DNA of 64,000 nucleotides from Omphiscola glabra (GCA_964017045.1 OZ024797.1:19871307-19935306), one strand, 5' to 3'. Positions 1-11,788 are shown, counted from the first letter of the stretch. Numbers and translations are program-made. Notes: generated by a model from the sequence alone, not told the origin.

Positions 1-297
1 CCCGCTACCACAGCCTAGGGCTGGGCTCACTTAGATAGCCCGCTACCACAGCCTAGGGCCGGGCTCACTTATATAGCCAGGTACCACAGCCTAGGGCTAG
101 ACTCACTTATATAGCCCGCTACCCCAGCCTAGGGCTGGGCTCACTTATATAGCCAGGTACCACAGCCTAGGGCTGGGCTCACTTATATAACCAGGTACCA
201 TAGCCTATGGCTAGGCTAACTTATATAGTCCGTTACTATAGCCTAGGGCTAGGCTCACTTATATAGTCCGGTACCACAGCCTAGGGCTAGGCTCACC
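1..297 (-). repeat. 38-bp tandem array derived from a LINE 3' terminus
   Basis: About 7.8 head-to-tail copies of a 38-bp unit with core CAGCCTAGGGCTGGGCTCAC and junction TTATATAG; the left edge is cut by the window. The unit is the reverse complement of positions 31244-31281, the last 38 bases before the tail of the LINE fragment at 30926-31307, with no extra bases. The array therefore consists only of a repeated LINE end. Confidence 0.9.
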
Positions 298-420
298 ACG
301 CTTCAAATAAAAAATGTTGGCAATGGTAAACATGACATTAAAACAGTTACATATGTTTACTTCATTTAAATTTTTAAAAAAGCTTTGTAAAAAAAATATA
401 TTATAAAATATGTTCAACTA
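298..420 (-). mobile_element. Diverged LINE 3' UTR continuing from the array
   Basis: The sequence after the last array unit (CACGCTTCAAATAAAAAATG) lines up with the reverse complement of the bases just upstream of 31244 in the LINE at 30.9 kb, but with many differences. It looks like the old LINE body from which the 38-bp array grew. The far boundary is not visible. Confidence 0.4.
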
Positions 421-876
421 ACCCCCCACCCCAAACTTTTAAATGTCAAGCCATGGGCGGCACCCAGCAGCATCGTTTATCGATCAGAGGTCGGTCAGAA
501 TGAGTCGGGATAATAGGTATGTAATAAATCTGTTTTTCTTGATTAAAAGATTACGTTTGTATAGAAATGTAGACAGAAACGTATAATCATACGTACGCAA
601 GAATGTGTCATGCATAATTTATCTATTGAAAAACGTAGCTTGGCAAATGTCCAATGGCCTGTACATTTTCAGGTATAGTTTAGAGCAAATATCTTTCCTA
701 ATTAAGAGAGCATCTTCTAAGAAAAGTGTCTTTACCATTTAAAGAATATATCAGGACAAGGTAGGCATGCTATATGATATTATAATGTCGGGAACATTTG
801 GTCACTATGTTTAGATATTAGAGATTACGGATTTTCCCCATTACCTTCCCCATGCCGTCAGTTGAAGTTGCTTTTA
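421..876. other. No recognisable feature
   Basis: AT-rich single-copy-looking sequence with no open frame of note, no repeat and no RNA gene that I can see. Confidence 0.5.
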
Positions 877-1160
877 TGTATCCGGAAACGCTTCCCGGAA
901 ATTTGTTTGAAAGAAAAATTTCGTCGACGGATGTTTGGTGGAACGGAAATTTGATCGAATTTTTTTGTTTCTGTTCAAACGATCAAATTTTTGTCATATT
1001 TCTTTTTGAACGCAATATATTATATAGTAAAACAAAATAGTGCGTTCAAAAAGAAATTTGGCGAAAATTTGATCGTGTGAACTGAAAATAAAATTCGATC
1101 AATTTTCCGTCGACGAAATGTCTTTCAAACACATTTCCGGTAACCGTTTCCGGAAACATG
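877..1160. mobile_element. Foldback (long inverted repeat) element, copy 1
   Basis: The two halves are inverted repeats of about 140 bp: the left end ATGTATCCGGAAACG pairs with the right end CCGGAAACAT, and both arms carry TTTCGTCGACGGA. The hairpin centre is near TATATTATATAG. It is non-coding and homologous to the copy at 38663-38962. I cannot define a target duplication for this copy. Confidence 0.75.
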
Positions 1161-1525
1161 ACTACATAATCTACAACAAGGGTTACCTGTACATCTACTT
1201 ACGTGTAGCGCTTACACCTAAGTGCTTACATAGGAAAGAAGACTGAATACTTTATGGTTATTTGTTTTTCTTTATGTGTAGTGTATCGCGCTGAGAAACA
1301 ATAGGTACCACCAGTGATAAATGATCTCTGTTTGAGAAATCTGAGTGAGTGGAGTAGAAATAACTATAACAAAACACCTCGAGACGGGAAAAGCGAAGAT
1401 GGGCCTAAACCGACAGTGAAGCCGATACATCGACAATGTGACGACGGGGAGATACAAAGATGTTTGAATGGACTAATAGCTATATAAAATAATACTTGTA
1501 AATGTGATCAAATGAGAAAAAAAAC
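1161..1525. other. No recognisable feature
   Basis: Low-complexity-free AT-rich sequence without a supported gene. Confidence 0.4.
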
Positions 1526-1527
1526 CC

Positions 1528-1529
<2 letters not shown>

Positions 1530-1559
<30 letters not shown>

Positions 1560-1812
1560 AGGGGGGGAAGAGAGAGAGAGGGCAATGAGACAGGTCAAAA
1601 ATGTGTGAGAGAAAAGTAAATAAAAAGAGGAGAAGAGACCACGAGGAGACACACAGAGGATAGAGAGAAGAGACATAAGAGAGAGAGAGAGGGAAAAGAG
1701 ACGAAAGGGGAGAGAGGACACAGAGATGGTAGAGAAAGCGAAAAGAATAGAAAGAGAGCGGAAAAAGGATAGAGACGAGAGAGAGAGAGAGAGAGAGAGG
1801 TGAGATAGAAAG
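1530..1812. repeat. GA-rich simple repeat tract
   Basis: Purine-rich (GA)n runs broken by GACA and GGGG variants, forming a homopurine strand about 280 bp long. The open frames on the opposite strand (Ser/Leu-rich) are artefacts of the CT-rich complement. Confidence 0.9.
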
Positions 1813-2029
1813 GAGAAGTAGGTGATAGATCATAAATACAGCGGAACTCAGTTATAACTCGAAGAAAAGCTCCTTGCACTCAGATACCTCTACTAACTGA
1901 TCACACCAGAATTAAATGATCTTGTTGTTGATTTCATGATCTTCCTTCTCTTACCATTTTAAATAATGAGAACAAAGACATAACAATGGGCTTATTTATG
2001 AACCTTCAAATTCTCAAAGACGGAGGATA

Positions 2030-2575
2030 CCAAAGATGATTCAAAAGATAATGCCAACGATTTTTCCAAATATGATTCCAAAGATAATGCCAACGATTTT
2101 TCCAAAGATGATGCCAAAGATGATATCAAAGATGATGTCAACGATGATGTCAAAGATGCTGTCAAAGATGATGCCAAAATAATGCCAAAGATGATGTCAA
2201 AGATGATGTCAAAGATGATGTCAAAGATGATGTCAAAGATGATGTCAACGATGATGTCGAAGATGATGTCAAAGATGATGTCAAAGATGATGTCAAAGAT
2301 GGTGTCAAAGATGATGTCAAAGATGATGGCAAAGATGATGCCAAAGATGAAGTCTAAGATGATGTCAAAGATGATGTCAAAGATGATGTCAAATATGATG
2401 TCAAAAGAGATGTCAAAGATGACGTCAAAGATGATGTCAAAGATGACATCAAAGATGATGTAAAAGATGATGACAAAGATGTCAAAGAAGATGTCATAGA
2501 TGATATCAAAGATGACGTCAAAGATGATGTCAAATATGATGTCAAAGATGGTACTAAAGATGATGCCATACACAC
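2030..2575. repeat. 12-bp minisatellite (GATGATGTCAAA)
   Basis: About 45 copies of GATGATGTCAAA with point variants. It begins with a longer imperfect duplication containing CCAAAGATAATGCCAACG. Because the unit is a multiple of three with no stop in several frames, spurious frames run on both strands (MSKM repeats on plus, FDII repeats on minus). Confidence 0.95.
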
Positions 2576-3655
2576 AAAATTAATGCCGGACAGTTTAAAA
2601 AATATCTTTTAACATTTGCTTTATTTTAGTGTCATCTATTTAAAATAATTTGAAGCCAACGACGTATGGTAAGAAAATGCCGTGCACAACCATCAGAACA
2701 TTGCACCGAGCAATGACGATAGTACGGGAGTACAAAATAGTTTGTATTACAATATCATTTTTCTTTAATTAAGTTCTAAATACGATATAAAGTTTGACTG
2801 GCAGTGTTAAATAAAAAGTCCCCCCCCCCCGCCACACCCGCAAAATCTGAATGAAGGTGTTCCAATTCCGACAAAGGAAAGAAAAGTGACGAATTTGGTG
2901 CTCTCTGAAAATAGCGCTAGGGCTGCGCCCCTTCACCGCTTCAACCTCCCACCCACCCCTTCTTTCTTCTCACGGACCTGTAAAGCCGTAACAGAAAGGA
3001 ATGTACACATATATTTTTTTTCGAAAGTTTGAGAATAGCCCTATCTATAAACAAATGTACACTATATCATAAGCTTGTTCGAGCAATTTATTGACGCTTA
3101 ATTGGTAAAAAATTTGGCTTCTCCTTGAGAAATCTTAAGTTAAATTTGTTTAAAAAAATACTTGGTTAGTCCTAAGTGTTCTCGCAAAATCTTTCCGAGC
3201 TAAATGGATCTCGTTATCTCACATCAAGAGCGTGATTACACGAGACTTTACGGTTCTAGCTCATGTGACATCCATTTGACCTTGACGCAACACTTCCTGG
3301 TTATGACTGACCCAGATTACCCAATTTGTCTTCATGCCGTCCGTCATTAATTCAGATCAATTTAGCGTTACCCTGCGTGTCCGGGGAGTCCAAAAATTGA
3401 CTCGTCGCCACGGATTGTTTGTTTATTATGACGGGTCAGTGTTAGCGCGGTGTACCCTGGGTAACGTGAGCAGCGGTTCTCAACTTAGGCCGATCACCAC
3501 CGCTCCAGCCAAAATCAAACACACACTGACCATGTCTTTATAGTTTTCATCCAAAACATTCGAACCCTTATGGGAGTTTGGGGGACTAAGTAAGACTTTA
3601 AGATATTTCAATAGCACTCCATTAATTCTGTGTGTTCGCTTGACCGGTGGTAGAT
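2576..3655. other. No supported gene; short poly-C
   Basis: Contains a C10 tract near 2821 and a 69-codon plus-strand frame at 3334-3543 that resembles nothing I know. No splice or domain evidence supports a gene. Confidence 0.5.
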
Positions 3656-3663
3656 CCTAGTTA

Positions 3664-3849
3664 CAGGGCCGGCCTTAGGCCACTGCAACCTATGCGGCCG
3701 CAGTGGGCCCCGCACTTTCATAGACCCCGCCCCGAATTTATTTTCTAATACAAAATCTTAATTTTCACCTATTATCCTTATTCCTACTCAGACTGGGCCC
3801 CGCGCAATCCGTTTCGCATAGGGCCCCGCAATTGTTATGATCGGCCGTG
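3664..3849. mobile_element. hAT-type MITE, family A copy 1, with 8-bp TSD
   Basis: A 186-bp non-autonomous element with terminal inverted repeats CAGGGCCGGCCTTA and (reverse complement of the right end) CACGGCCGATCATAAC. It is flanked by a perfect 8-bp direct repeat CCTAGTTA at 3656-3663 and 3850-3857. The 8-bp duplication and CAGGG termini are typical of hAT transposons. The interior is non-coding. Related copies lie at 23809-23996 and 58459-58605. Confidence 0.93.
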
Positions 3850-3887
3850 CCTAGTTAAACAACAAATGTGTCACACAGTAACTCAAC

Positions 3888-4235
3888 GTGTACTTTATAG
3901 TTCAGTTTATAATGTAGTTTATAATTTAGTTTATAATGACGTTTACACTAATGTTGTTTATAATGTAGCTAATAATTTACTTTGTAGTGCAGTTTATAAT
4001 GTAGTTTATTATTTCGTTTATAATAACGTTTATAATAATGTTGTTTATAATGTAGTTTATAATAACGTTTATAATAATGTTGTTTATAATGTAGTTTATA
4101 ATATAGTTTAAAATGTATTTTATAGTGTAGTTAAAGTGTAGTTTATAATATAGTCTATAAAGTAGCTTATACTGTAGTTTATAATGTAATTTATAATGTA
4201 ATTTATAATGTAATTTATAATGTATAATTTGTAGT
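3888..4235. repeat. AT-rich ~12-bp minisatellite (GTTTATAATGTA)
   Basis: Degenerate tandem copies of GTTTATAATGTA, with variants such as GTTTATAATAACG and TTGTTTATAATG that produce local higher-order duplication. Non-coding. Confidence 0.9.
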
Positions 4236-4361
4236 ATATCCTACGTGTTGTAGAAGACTTACCTTGGCACGACTACAATAATTAAGTTTATTTCAGAAAA
4301 TGACAACTATTTCTTGTGAGGGATGGAGGCATTTGAGAAATTCAAAGTCAACAGTAAACAG

Positions 4362-5206
4362 ATTGTACTATTGGGCATGTAATGATTCGATGTACTATGG
4401 GGCATGTAATGATTCGATGTACTATGGGGCATGTAATGATTCGATGTACTATGGGGCATGTAATGATTCGATGTACTATGGGGCATGTAATGGTTCGACG
4501 TACTATGGGGCATGTAATGATTCGATGTACTATGGGGCATGTAATGATTCGATGTACTATGGGGCATGTAATGATTCGATGTACTATGGGGCATGTAATG
4601 GTTCGACGTACTATGGGGCATGTAATGATTCGATGTACTATGGGGCATGTAATGATTCGATGTACTATGGGGCATGTAATGATTCGATGTACTATGGGGC
4701 ATGTAATGATTCGATGTACTATGGGACATGTAATGATTCGATGTACTATGGGGCATGTAATGATTCGATGTACTATGGGGCATGTAATGATTCGACGTAC
4801 TATGGGGCATGTAATGATTTGATGTACTATGGGGCATGTAATGATTCGATGTACTATGGGGCATGTAATGATTCGATGTACTATGGGGCATGTAATGGTT
4901 CGACGTACTATGGGGCATGTAATGATTCGATGTACTATGGGGCATGTAATGATTCGATGTACTATGGGGCATGTAATGATTCGATGTACTATGGGGCATG
5001 TAATGATTCGATGTACTATGGGACATGTAATGATTCGATGTACTATGGGGCATGTAATGATTCGATGTACTATGGGGCATGTAATGATTCGACGTACTAT
5101 GGGACATGTAATGATTCGATGTACTATGGGGCATGTAATGATTTGATGTACTATGGGGCATACAATGATTTGACATATTATGGGGCATACAATGATCTGA
5201 CGCAAC
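4362..5206. repeat. 27-bp minisatellite with higher-order structure
   Basis: About 31 indel-free copies of a 27-bp unit (core GTACTATGGGGCATGTAATG). The plus strand reads as a nine-residue repeat ACNDSMYYG inside a 352-codon open frame (4300-5358); minus-strand frames are also open through the whole array. Unit variants (GGTTCGACG, GACATG, GATTTGATG) recur in the same order in two blocks, indicating block duplication. Simultaneous openness on both strands argues against coding. Confidence 0.93.
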
Positions 5207-5501
5207 TAAAACGATTACGAAATAAAACATTAATAGTAGGCCCAGAGTCGGAACGTAACTTTTTGAGGCCTCCACAACTTTGTTTTCCACATCACAACTA
5301 TGGGCCCTATCGTTACAGCGCCCACGCGACGGCTCTGACTAAAACGCTCTCTTTCTGAGAATGGGCCCTCCCTCCATTGTCCAATTCCCTTCTGCCTAAA
5401 GGACATTTGAAGGCATCCAGCTTCGATTTAAGAAAAAAACCAATCACTAATTAGCAGGATGTATCTGTGAGAAAACTACGACATCCCTATTGAGACTAAA
5501 G

Positions 5502-6800
5502 GCTGCACGAGGAAGTCTTGTCATCCTTTGTGGTGTGTTCATTCGCTGCACGAGGAAGTCTTGTCATCCTTTGTGGTGTGTTCAGTTCGCTGCACGAGGA
5601 AGTCTTGTCATCCTTTGTGGTGTGTTCAGTTCGCTGCACGAGGAAGTCTTGTCATCCTTTGTGGTGTGTTCATTCGCTGCACAAGGAAGTCTTGTCATCC
5701 TTGTGGTGTGTTCAGTTCGCTGCACGAGGAAGTCTTGTCATCCTTTGTGGTGTGTTCATTCGCTGCACGAGGAAGTCTTGTCATCCTTTGTGGTGTGTTC
5801 ATTCGCTGCACGAGGAAGTCTTGTCATCCTTTGTGGTGTGTTCAGTTCGCTGCACGAGGAAGTCTTGTCATCCTTTGTGGTGTGTTCATTCGCTGCACGA
5901 GGAAGTCTTGTCATCCTTGTGGTGTGTTCATTCGCTGCACGAGGAAGTCTTGTCATCCTTGTGGTGTGTTCATTCGCTGCACGAGGAAGTCTTGTCATCC
6001 TTGTGGTGTGTTCATTCGCTGCACGAGGAAGTCTTGTCATCCTTTGTGGTGTGTTCAGTTCGCTGCACGAGGAAGTCTTGTCATCCTTTGTGGTGTGTTC
6101 ATTCGCTGCACGAGGAAGTCTTGTCATCCTTTGTGGTGTGTTCATTCGCTGCACGAGGAAGTCTTGTCATCCTTGTGGTGTGTTCATTCGCTGCACGAGG
6201 AAGTCTTGTCATCCTTGTGGTGTGTTCAGTTCGCTGCACGAGGAAGTCTTGTCATCCTTTGTGGTGTGTTCATTCGCTGCACGAGGAAGTCTTGTCATCC
6301 TTTGTGGTGTGTTCATTCGCTGCACGAGGAAGTCTTGTCATCCTTTGTGGTGTGTTCATTCGCTGCACGAGGAAGTCTTGTCATCCTTTGTGGTGTGTTC
6401 ATTCGCTGCACGAGGAAGTCTTGTCATCCTTTGTGGTGTGTTCAGTTCGCTGCATGAGGAAGTCTTGTCATCCTTTGTGGTGTGTTCAGTTCGCTGCACG
6501 AGGAAGTCTTGTCATCCTTTGTGGTGTGTTCATTCGCTGCACGAGGAAGTCTTGTCATCCTTTGTGGTGTGTTCATTCGCTGCACGAGGAAGTCTTGTCA
6601 TCCTTTGTGGTGTGTTCATTCGCTGCACGAGGAAGTCTTGTCATCCTTTGTGGTGTGTTCATTCGCTGCACGAGGAAGTCTTGTCATCCTTTGTGGTGTG
6701 TTCATTCGCTGCACGAGGAAGTCTTGTCATCCTTTGTGGTGTGTTCATTCGCTGCACGAGGAAGTCTTGTCATCCTTTGTGGTGTGTTCATTCGCTGCAC
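5502..6800. repeat. 43/44-bp minisatellite
   Basis: About 30 copies of a unit starting GCTGCACGAGGAAGTCTTGT. Two length polymorphisms, TTCATTCGC versus TTCAGTTCGC and CCTTTGTGG versus CCTTGTGG, give units of 42 to 44 bp. No plus-strand frame of the unit contains a stop, so three overlapping frames of more than 300 codons result. Non-coding in my judgement. Confidence 0.95.
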
Positions 6801-7679
6801 GGTATCTTTATTTAGAACAAAACGTGTTGACATGATGTTGATAAGGACGCTGTTTTGGTAGCCCTCCATGAGATTTTATGAGTTCTGATAACACAGAGCC
6901 GTGTATACTGCACGTTGACATGCCGAGCGGTGCATTTTGTACAGCAGTTGGCGTGGTTCATTCAATTATCGTTACAAACATCCAGGGGAAAAAAAAACTG
7001 ATAAAGAGATTGAAGAGCAAATCTTAATTTCTTTTGGCGGTAAAATAATTAGGCTTCGTTTAACCGAATTATATTTTAAACTACACCTTCCCTGACGCCT
7101 TAAAGAAGAAGATTAAAGAAAAAAGTTGTCGCCTTTCAATATGGGGAATAGTAGATGGATCCAGTGGTGTAGAAAAGTAGAACAAAGTAAACATACAAAA
7201 GATTTCATTAAGAAAGTATTTTAAATTATAATAATATAGTAACGAACATTTCCTATTAAGCGTTCAGTAACGATCTGTACACGGTACAACATCACTTTCT
7301 GTCAAGTGTTGAGTTTTTTTTTTAAAGAATTGTGTTTCGAATTAAACAACCCTTAACAACAACGCTTTCTGTATAAATCATTTATATTCATTTTTGTTTT
7401 CCTCTATGTAATTGTACGGGGTTTATCATTTATTAAGAAGTGATTATGTAAAAGAAAACATTTCTGGCGATAACACGTTTCACATTTCATCTATTTTCCC
7501 TTTCAAAAATCAATTTTATTTTTACCGCATATAAAAAATACGTCACAAATACAAAGCACATAGAAACAGCTACATAATTAATCTCCACGCCAAAACACTC
7601 AACCATTGAACACATCATTAACACCCACCCCCATCTCTTTTTCACCCGTTGAAAAAAACAACAACAGAAAAACGTATTT
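6801..7679. other. No recognisable feature
   Basis: AT-rich sequence with short poly-T and poly-A tracts. No supported coding region. Confidence 0.5.
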
Positions 7680-8020
7680 TCGGGGTAGGGCTGAAAATTT
7701 GATAGAATGGTTTGTCATCGGGAAAAAGTCTATGTGCCAAGTTTCAGCTCGATAAGATGACGGTAAGTGGGTCAGTTAACCTTCCGAAGATTTCGACACA
7801 CAGAGACATGAACGAAGCGAAGTTGATTTAATTAATCAGCTCGATAAGATGACGGTAAATGGGTCAGTTAACCTTCCGAAGATTTCGACACACAGAGACA
7901 TGAACAAAGCGAAGTTGATTTAATTAATCAGCTCGATAAGGTGACGGTAAGTGGGTCAGTTAGCCTTTCGAAGATTTCACCACACACAGACATGAACAAA
8001 AGCGAAGTTGATATAAAGGA
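7680..8020. repeat. Dispersed repeat with 92-bp tandem triplication
   Basis: Three direct copies of a 92-bp segment begin at 7745, 7837 and 7929 (each CAGCTCGATAAG). The first copy plus its left flank (TTTGATAGAATGGTTTGTCA) is homologous, in reverse complement, to 55225-55345. The motif TTTCGACACACAGAGACATG resembles the ends of a widespread invertebrate dispersed repeat; the family is not assigned. Confidence 0.8.
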
Positions 8021-8047
8021 TTAAAAATTAGAATTCATTATCTCATC

Positions 8048-8757
8048 ATAGCGTAGCATTGTGTGGTGGAGTTTTGTACGAAGTAGAGTTGTCGGTGTAC
8101 TGTTGTATGCCAAAGTTTTGTATGAGGTAGTCTTTTATGCAATAGTGTTAATGGCATACTGTTGTATTTCATTGTGTTGTATGCCATAGTGTTCTATAAT
8201 GAAGCGTTATATGCCATTGTGGTGTATTCCGTAGTGCTGTATGCTGTAGTGCTGTATGCCGTAGTGTTGTATGCCGTAGTGTTGAATGGTGGAGTTTTCT
8301 ACGAAGTATATTGTCAGGGTAGTGTTGCATGCCATAGTGCTGTATGCCGTAGTGTTGTATGCCGTAGTGTAGTATGCCATAGTGTTGTATGCCATAGTGC
8401 TATATGCCGTAGTGATGTATGCCGTTGTGTTGTATGCCGTAGTGTTGTATGCCGTAGTGTTGTATGCCGTAGTGTTGAATGGTGGAGTTTTCTACGAAGT
8501 ATATTGTCAGGGTAGTGTTGCATGCCATAGTGCTGTATGCCGTAGTGTTGTATGCCGTAGTGTTGTATGCCGTAGTGTTGTATGCCGTAGTTCTGTATGC
8601 CGTAGTGTTGTATGCCGTAGTGCTGTATGCCGTAGTGTTGTATGCCGTAGTGTTGTATGCCGTAGTGTTGTATGCCGTAGTGCCGTAGTGTTGTATGCCA
8701 TAGTGGTGTATTCCGTAGTGTTGTATGCCGTAGTGCTGTATGCCGTAGTGCCGTACA
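8048..8757. repeat. 15-bp minisatellite (TGTATGCCGTAGTGT) with ~193-bp duplication
   Basis: Many copies of TGTATGCCGTAGTGT with variants. A longer block containing GAATGGTGGAGTTTTCTACG occurs at 8281 and again 193 bp later, so part of the array has been duplicated as a block. The open frames on both strands are repeat artefacts. Confidence 0.93.
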
Positions 8758-8984
8758 CTCAGAATCTGGGCTTAACCATAATCTGGATAATACTTAAACC
8801 CAATAACACCGATACATGAATATGTCAAGTCAATGCGACCAGGATTTAAAGAGAGCTTGACCTCTCCGCTTCCCCTGTCACAGCCTGGGAATGACCGAAT
8901 CATGCCAACGATTGATGTCCTGTCTTAGAGTCGGAGTAAATCCCCTTGGTATGTAACATGAATGAAGACGGAAGGCCCTGGAGA

Positions 8985-9335
8985 AGTCTCCAGTCAGACG
9001 GCTCTGTGAGAAGTCTCCAGTCAGACGGATGGCTCTGTGAGAAGTCTCAAGTCAGACGGCTCTTTGAGAAGTCTCCAGTCACACGGCTCTGTGAGAAGTC
9101 TCCAGGCAGACGGATGGCTCTGTGAGAAGTCTCCAGTCAGACGGCTCTTTGAGAAGTCTCCAGTCACATGGCTCTGTGAGAAGTCTCAAGTCAGACGGCT
9201 CTTTGAGAAGTCTCCAGTCACACGGCTCTGTGAGAAGTCTCCAGTCAGACGGATGGCTCTGTGAGAAGTCTCCAGTCAGACGGCTCTTTGAGAAGTCTCC
9301 AGTCACACGGCTCTGTGAGAAGTCTCCAGGCAGAG
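8985..9335. repeat. 27-30-bp minisatellite
   Basis: About 13 copies containing GAGAAGTCTCCAGTCAGACG. Some units carry an extra ATGGCTCTGT or read TCACACGG, in a recurring order that suggests higher-order duplication. Confidence 0.92.
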
Positions 9336-9615
9336 GGCTATATGACATATTGTCTAGCATATACTGCTCTCTGACATTCAGAAGCACTATTATTATTTTT
9401 GATTGATGGTCCTGGAAAGTATTGTTAGGTCAATTTTTTAAAAATAATAGGGTCAGCTAAGGATGAGTTTATGTTTTTAAAAGAACGGTGACAGGAAAAA
9501 GTTTGAGAATCATTGCGGCGTGTAGTGAAAATTGTGAATGGATCGCAGCCGTTTTATCCTGAAACTTAAGTTCTTACTTACATTGCCGAACCTGGTACAG
9601 AAAATCTGTCAGAAT

Positions 9616-9730
9616 GACATACTGGACATATCTCTTGTGTGCAGCATTGTCGTATAATGTGACATACTAGACACATCTCTTGGATGCAAAATAGTCGTAT
9701 AATGTGGTGTAATGGACAAATCTTTTGAAC
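9616..9730. repeat. ~45-bp tandem repeat, 2.5 copies
   Basis: Copies start at GACATACTGGAC, GACATACTAGAC and GGTGTAATGGAC, each followed by a segment ending in GTCGTATAATG. Diverged and non-coding. Confidence 0.75.
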
Positions 9731-9847
9731 GCAATAGAAGAAAACATGAGTCTGGGCAGAAATAAACACAAATATTACTTGAATTCACACCCAAAGCCCA
9801 GGTACAATATTAACGCACTAGAACAAGCCAAACACAGTATTACAAGC

Positions 9848-10030
9848 CAAACACAATGGTACAAGCCAAACACAGTGGTACATGCCAACACAGTGGTACA
9901 ACCCGAACACAGTGGTACAAGCCAAACACAGTGGTACAAGCCAAACACAGTGGTACAAGCCAAACACAGTGGTACAAGCCAAGCACAGTGGTACAAGCCA
10001 AACACAGTGGTACAAGCCAAACAACCAGAT
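9848..10030. repeat. 19-bp minisatellite
   Basis: About 9.5 copies of ACAGTGGTACAAGCCAAAC with a few variants at the left edge. The apparent Cys-rich minus-strand frames are artefacts. Confidence 0.93.
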
Positions 10031-10904
10031 ACAAGACAAACATTCATTAACAACAACGGAATCAAACAAAACGTTGGTAGAATTGAAAGCCACGAGTACC
10101 AGACGAGATAAAACAAGATGTGTTAATATGCTGAAAATTGTGTGCCTATTTCCAACTGCAGATTATGGTTCAAGCCAAACATGATATCAATTTGCAAATA
10201 GAATAAGTATTCGCAATAAAATATTTGGGCATATCAAATGAAAACACTAAAATAACACCAGATCCCAAAATTTAAACAGATTACTAATTTGACTGGGTTT
10301 ATTATGTGTTTACACTCCTTACTACAACCCGAGACACGCCAACACCTGATGGGAGTAATAAACCGAGTATCATGTTCTCATAATAGTAAACCCAATTGTG
10401 CGGCATCGGCATTGATGACAATCACATCTTTTTTCCTTACTCCTAGACTTCCGCCTTCTAATCACGGCTTTATTAAGGGGTGATTAACAGCCACAACAAA
10501 TAATGAGACCTCGGTGCAGGCATCACACTCGTCCCCGGCACCAAGAACAAACAATGTCAACTTGGACTGGGACAAGGAAATGTCGTTAAAGAATCGAGGC
10601 TCGATGGTTCTCATTGGTTGATATTATCCCATTGTTGATTTAAAAATATATTTTTTTATAAAACTGTTTGGCTGGTGATGACAAACAGGAGGCGGAATTC
10701 CAAAGAGGTGATGTTCATGTAATTATTGGTAAAATAATGGTATCCGTGATAACGGTGGCCATCATGTGTTATGACCATATGGTGTATTTATAGTGCCCAT
10801 GAGCTTTACCTTAACACGAGGTCTGGAAATATACCAAGTTAGATGAAAATTAATGAATTCAGCTCCCGAATCCGGTACAGATGAGATGAGACGAGATAAT
10901 GAGT
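10031..10904. other. No recognisable feature
   Basis: A 64-codon plus frame at 10289-10483 has no recognisable motif. Nothing else is supported. Confidence 0.4.
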
Positions 10905-11105
10905 ACACATGAGAGAGAGAGAGAGAGAGAGAAATACAGAGAGAGAGACAGAGGAACAAAGAGACATCGAGACAAATAGAGAGACAGAGAAACAGAGAGA
11001 CAGAAAGAGAGATACATAGAGAAACACAAAAAGACAGAGAGAGAGAGAGAGAAAGAGACATAGACAGAGATATGTTAGAGAGAGAGGGGAGAGAGAGAAA
11101 GACAG
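10905..11105. repeat. GA/GACA-rich simple repeat
   Basis: (GA)n with interspersed GAGACA and AGAAACA variants, about 200 bp of homopurine-rich sequence. Ser/Leu-rich minus-strand frames are artefacts. Confidence 0.9.
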
Positions 11106-11247
11106 ATAGAAATGTAATAAAGAGAAAAAGACTTCAAGAGACTGATAAAAACACACAAACGAATGTGCATGGTTAATTTAGAAAATCCCATGAAAGAAAA
11201 TATTCTTAAAATGTAGGTGATTTTCCATAAAATTGGGAGTTAAGAAA

Positions 11248-11788
11248 GTCGGCTGCCTATGTCGATATGTGTGACTATATGGTCGGCTGCCTATGTCGAT
11301 ATGTGTGACTATATGGTCGGCTGCCTATGTCGATATGTGTGACTATATGGTCGGCTGCCTATGTCGATATGTGTGACTATATGGTCGGCTGCCTATGTCG
11401 ATATGTGTGACTATATGGTCGGCTGCCTATGTCGATATGTGTGACTATATGGTCGGCTGCCTATGTCGATATGTGTGACTATATGGTCGGCTGCCTATGT
11501 CGATATGTGTGACTATATGGTCGGCTGCCTATGTCGATATGTGTGACTATATGGTCGGCTGCCTATGTCGATATGTGTGACTATATGGTCGGCTGCCTAT
11601 GTCGATATGTGTGACTATATGGTCGGCTGCCTATGTCGATATGTGTGACTATATGGTCGGCTGCCTATGTCGATATGTGTGACTGTATGGTCGGCTGCCT
11701 ATGTCGATATGTGTGACTGTATGGTCGGCTGCCTATTTCGATATGTGTGACTATATGGTCGGCTGCCTATGTCGATATGTGTGACTAT
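11248..11788. repeat. 34-bp minisatellite
   Basis: About 16 nearly identical copies of a 34-bp unit with core GGTCGGCTGCCTATGTCGAT. It ends only about 90 bp before the SAP-domain reading frame, and two more units occur beyond that frame at 12131-12206. Confidence 0.95.

Noticed and set aside
1530..1812. Leu/Ser-rich minus frames that look like membrane proteins
   Set aside because: They are translations of a CT-rich simple repeat.
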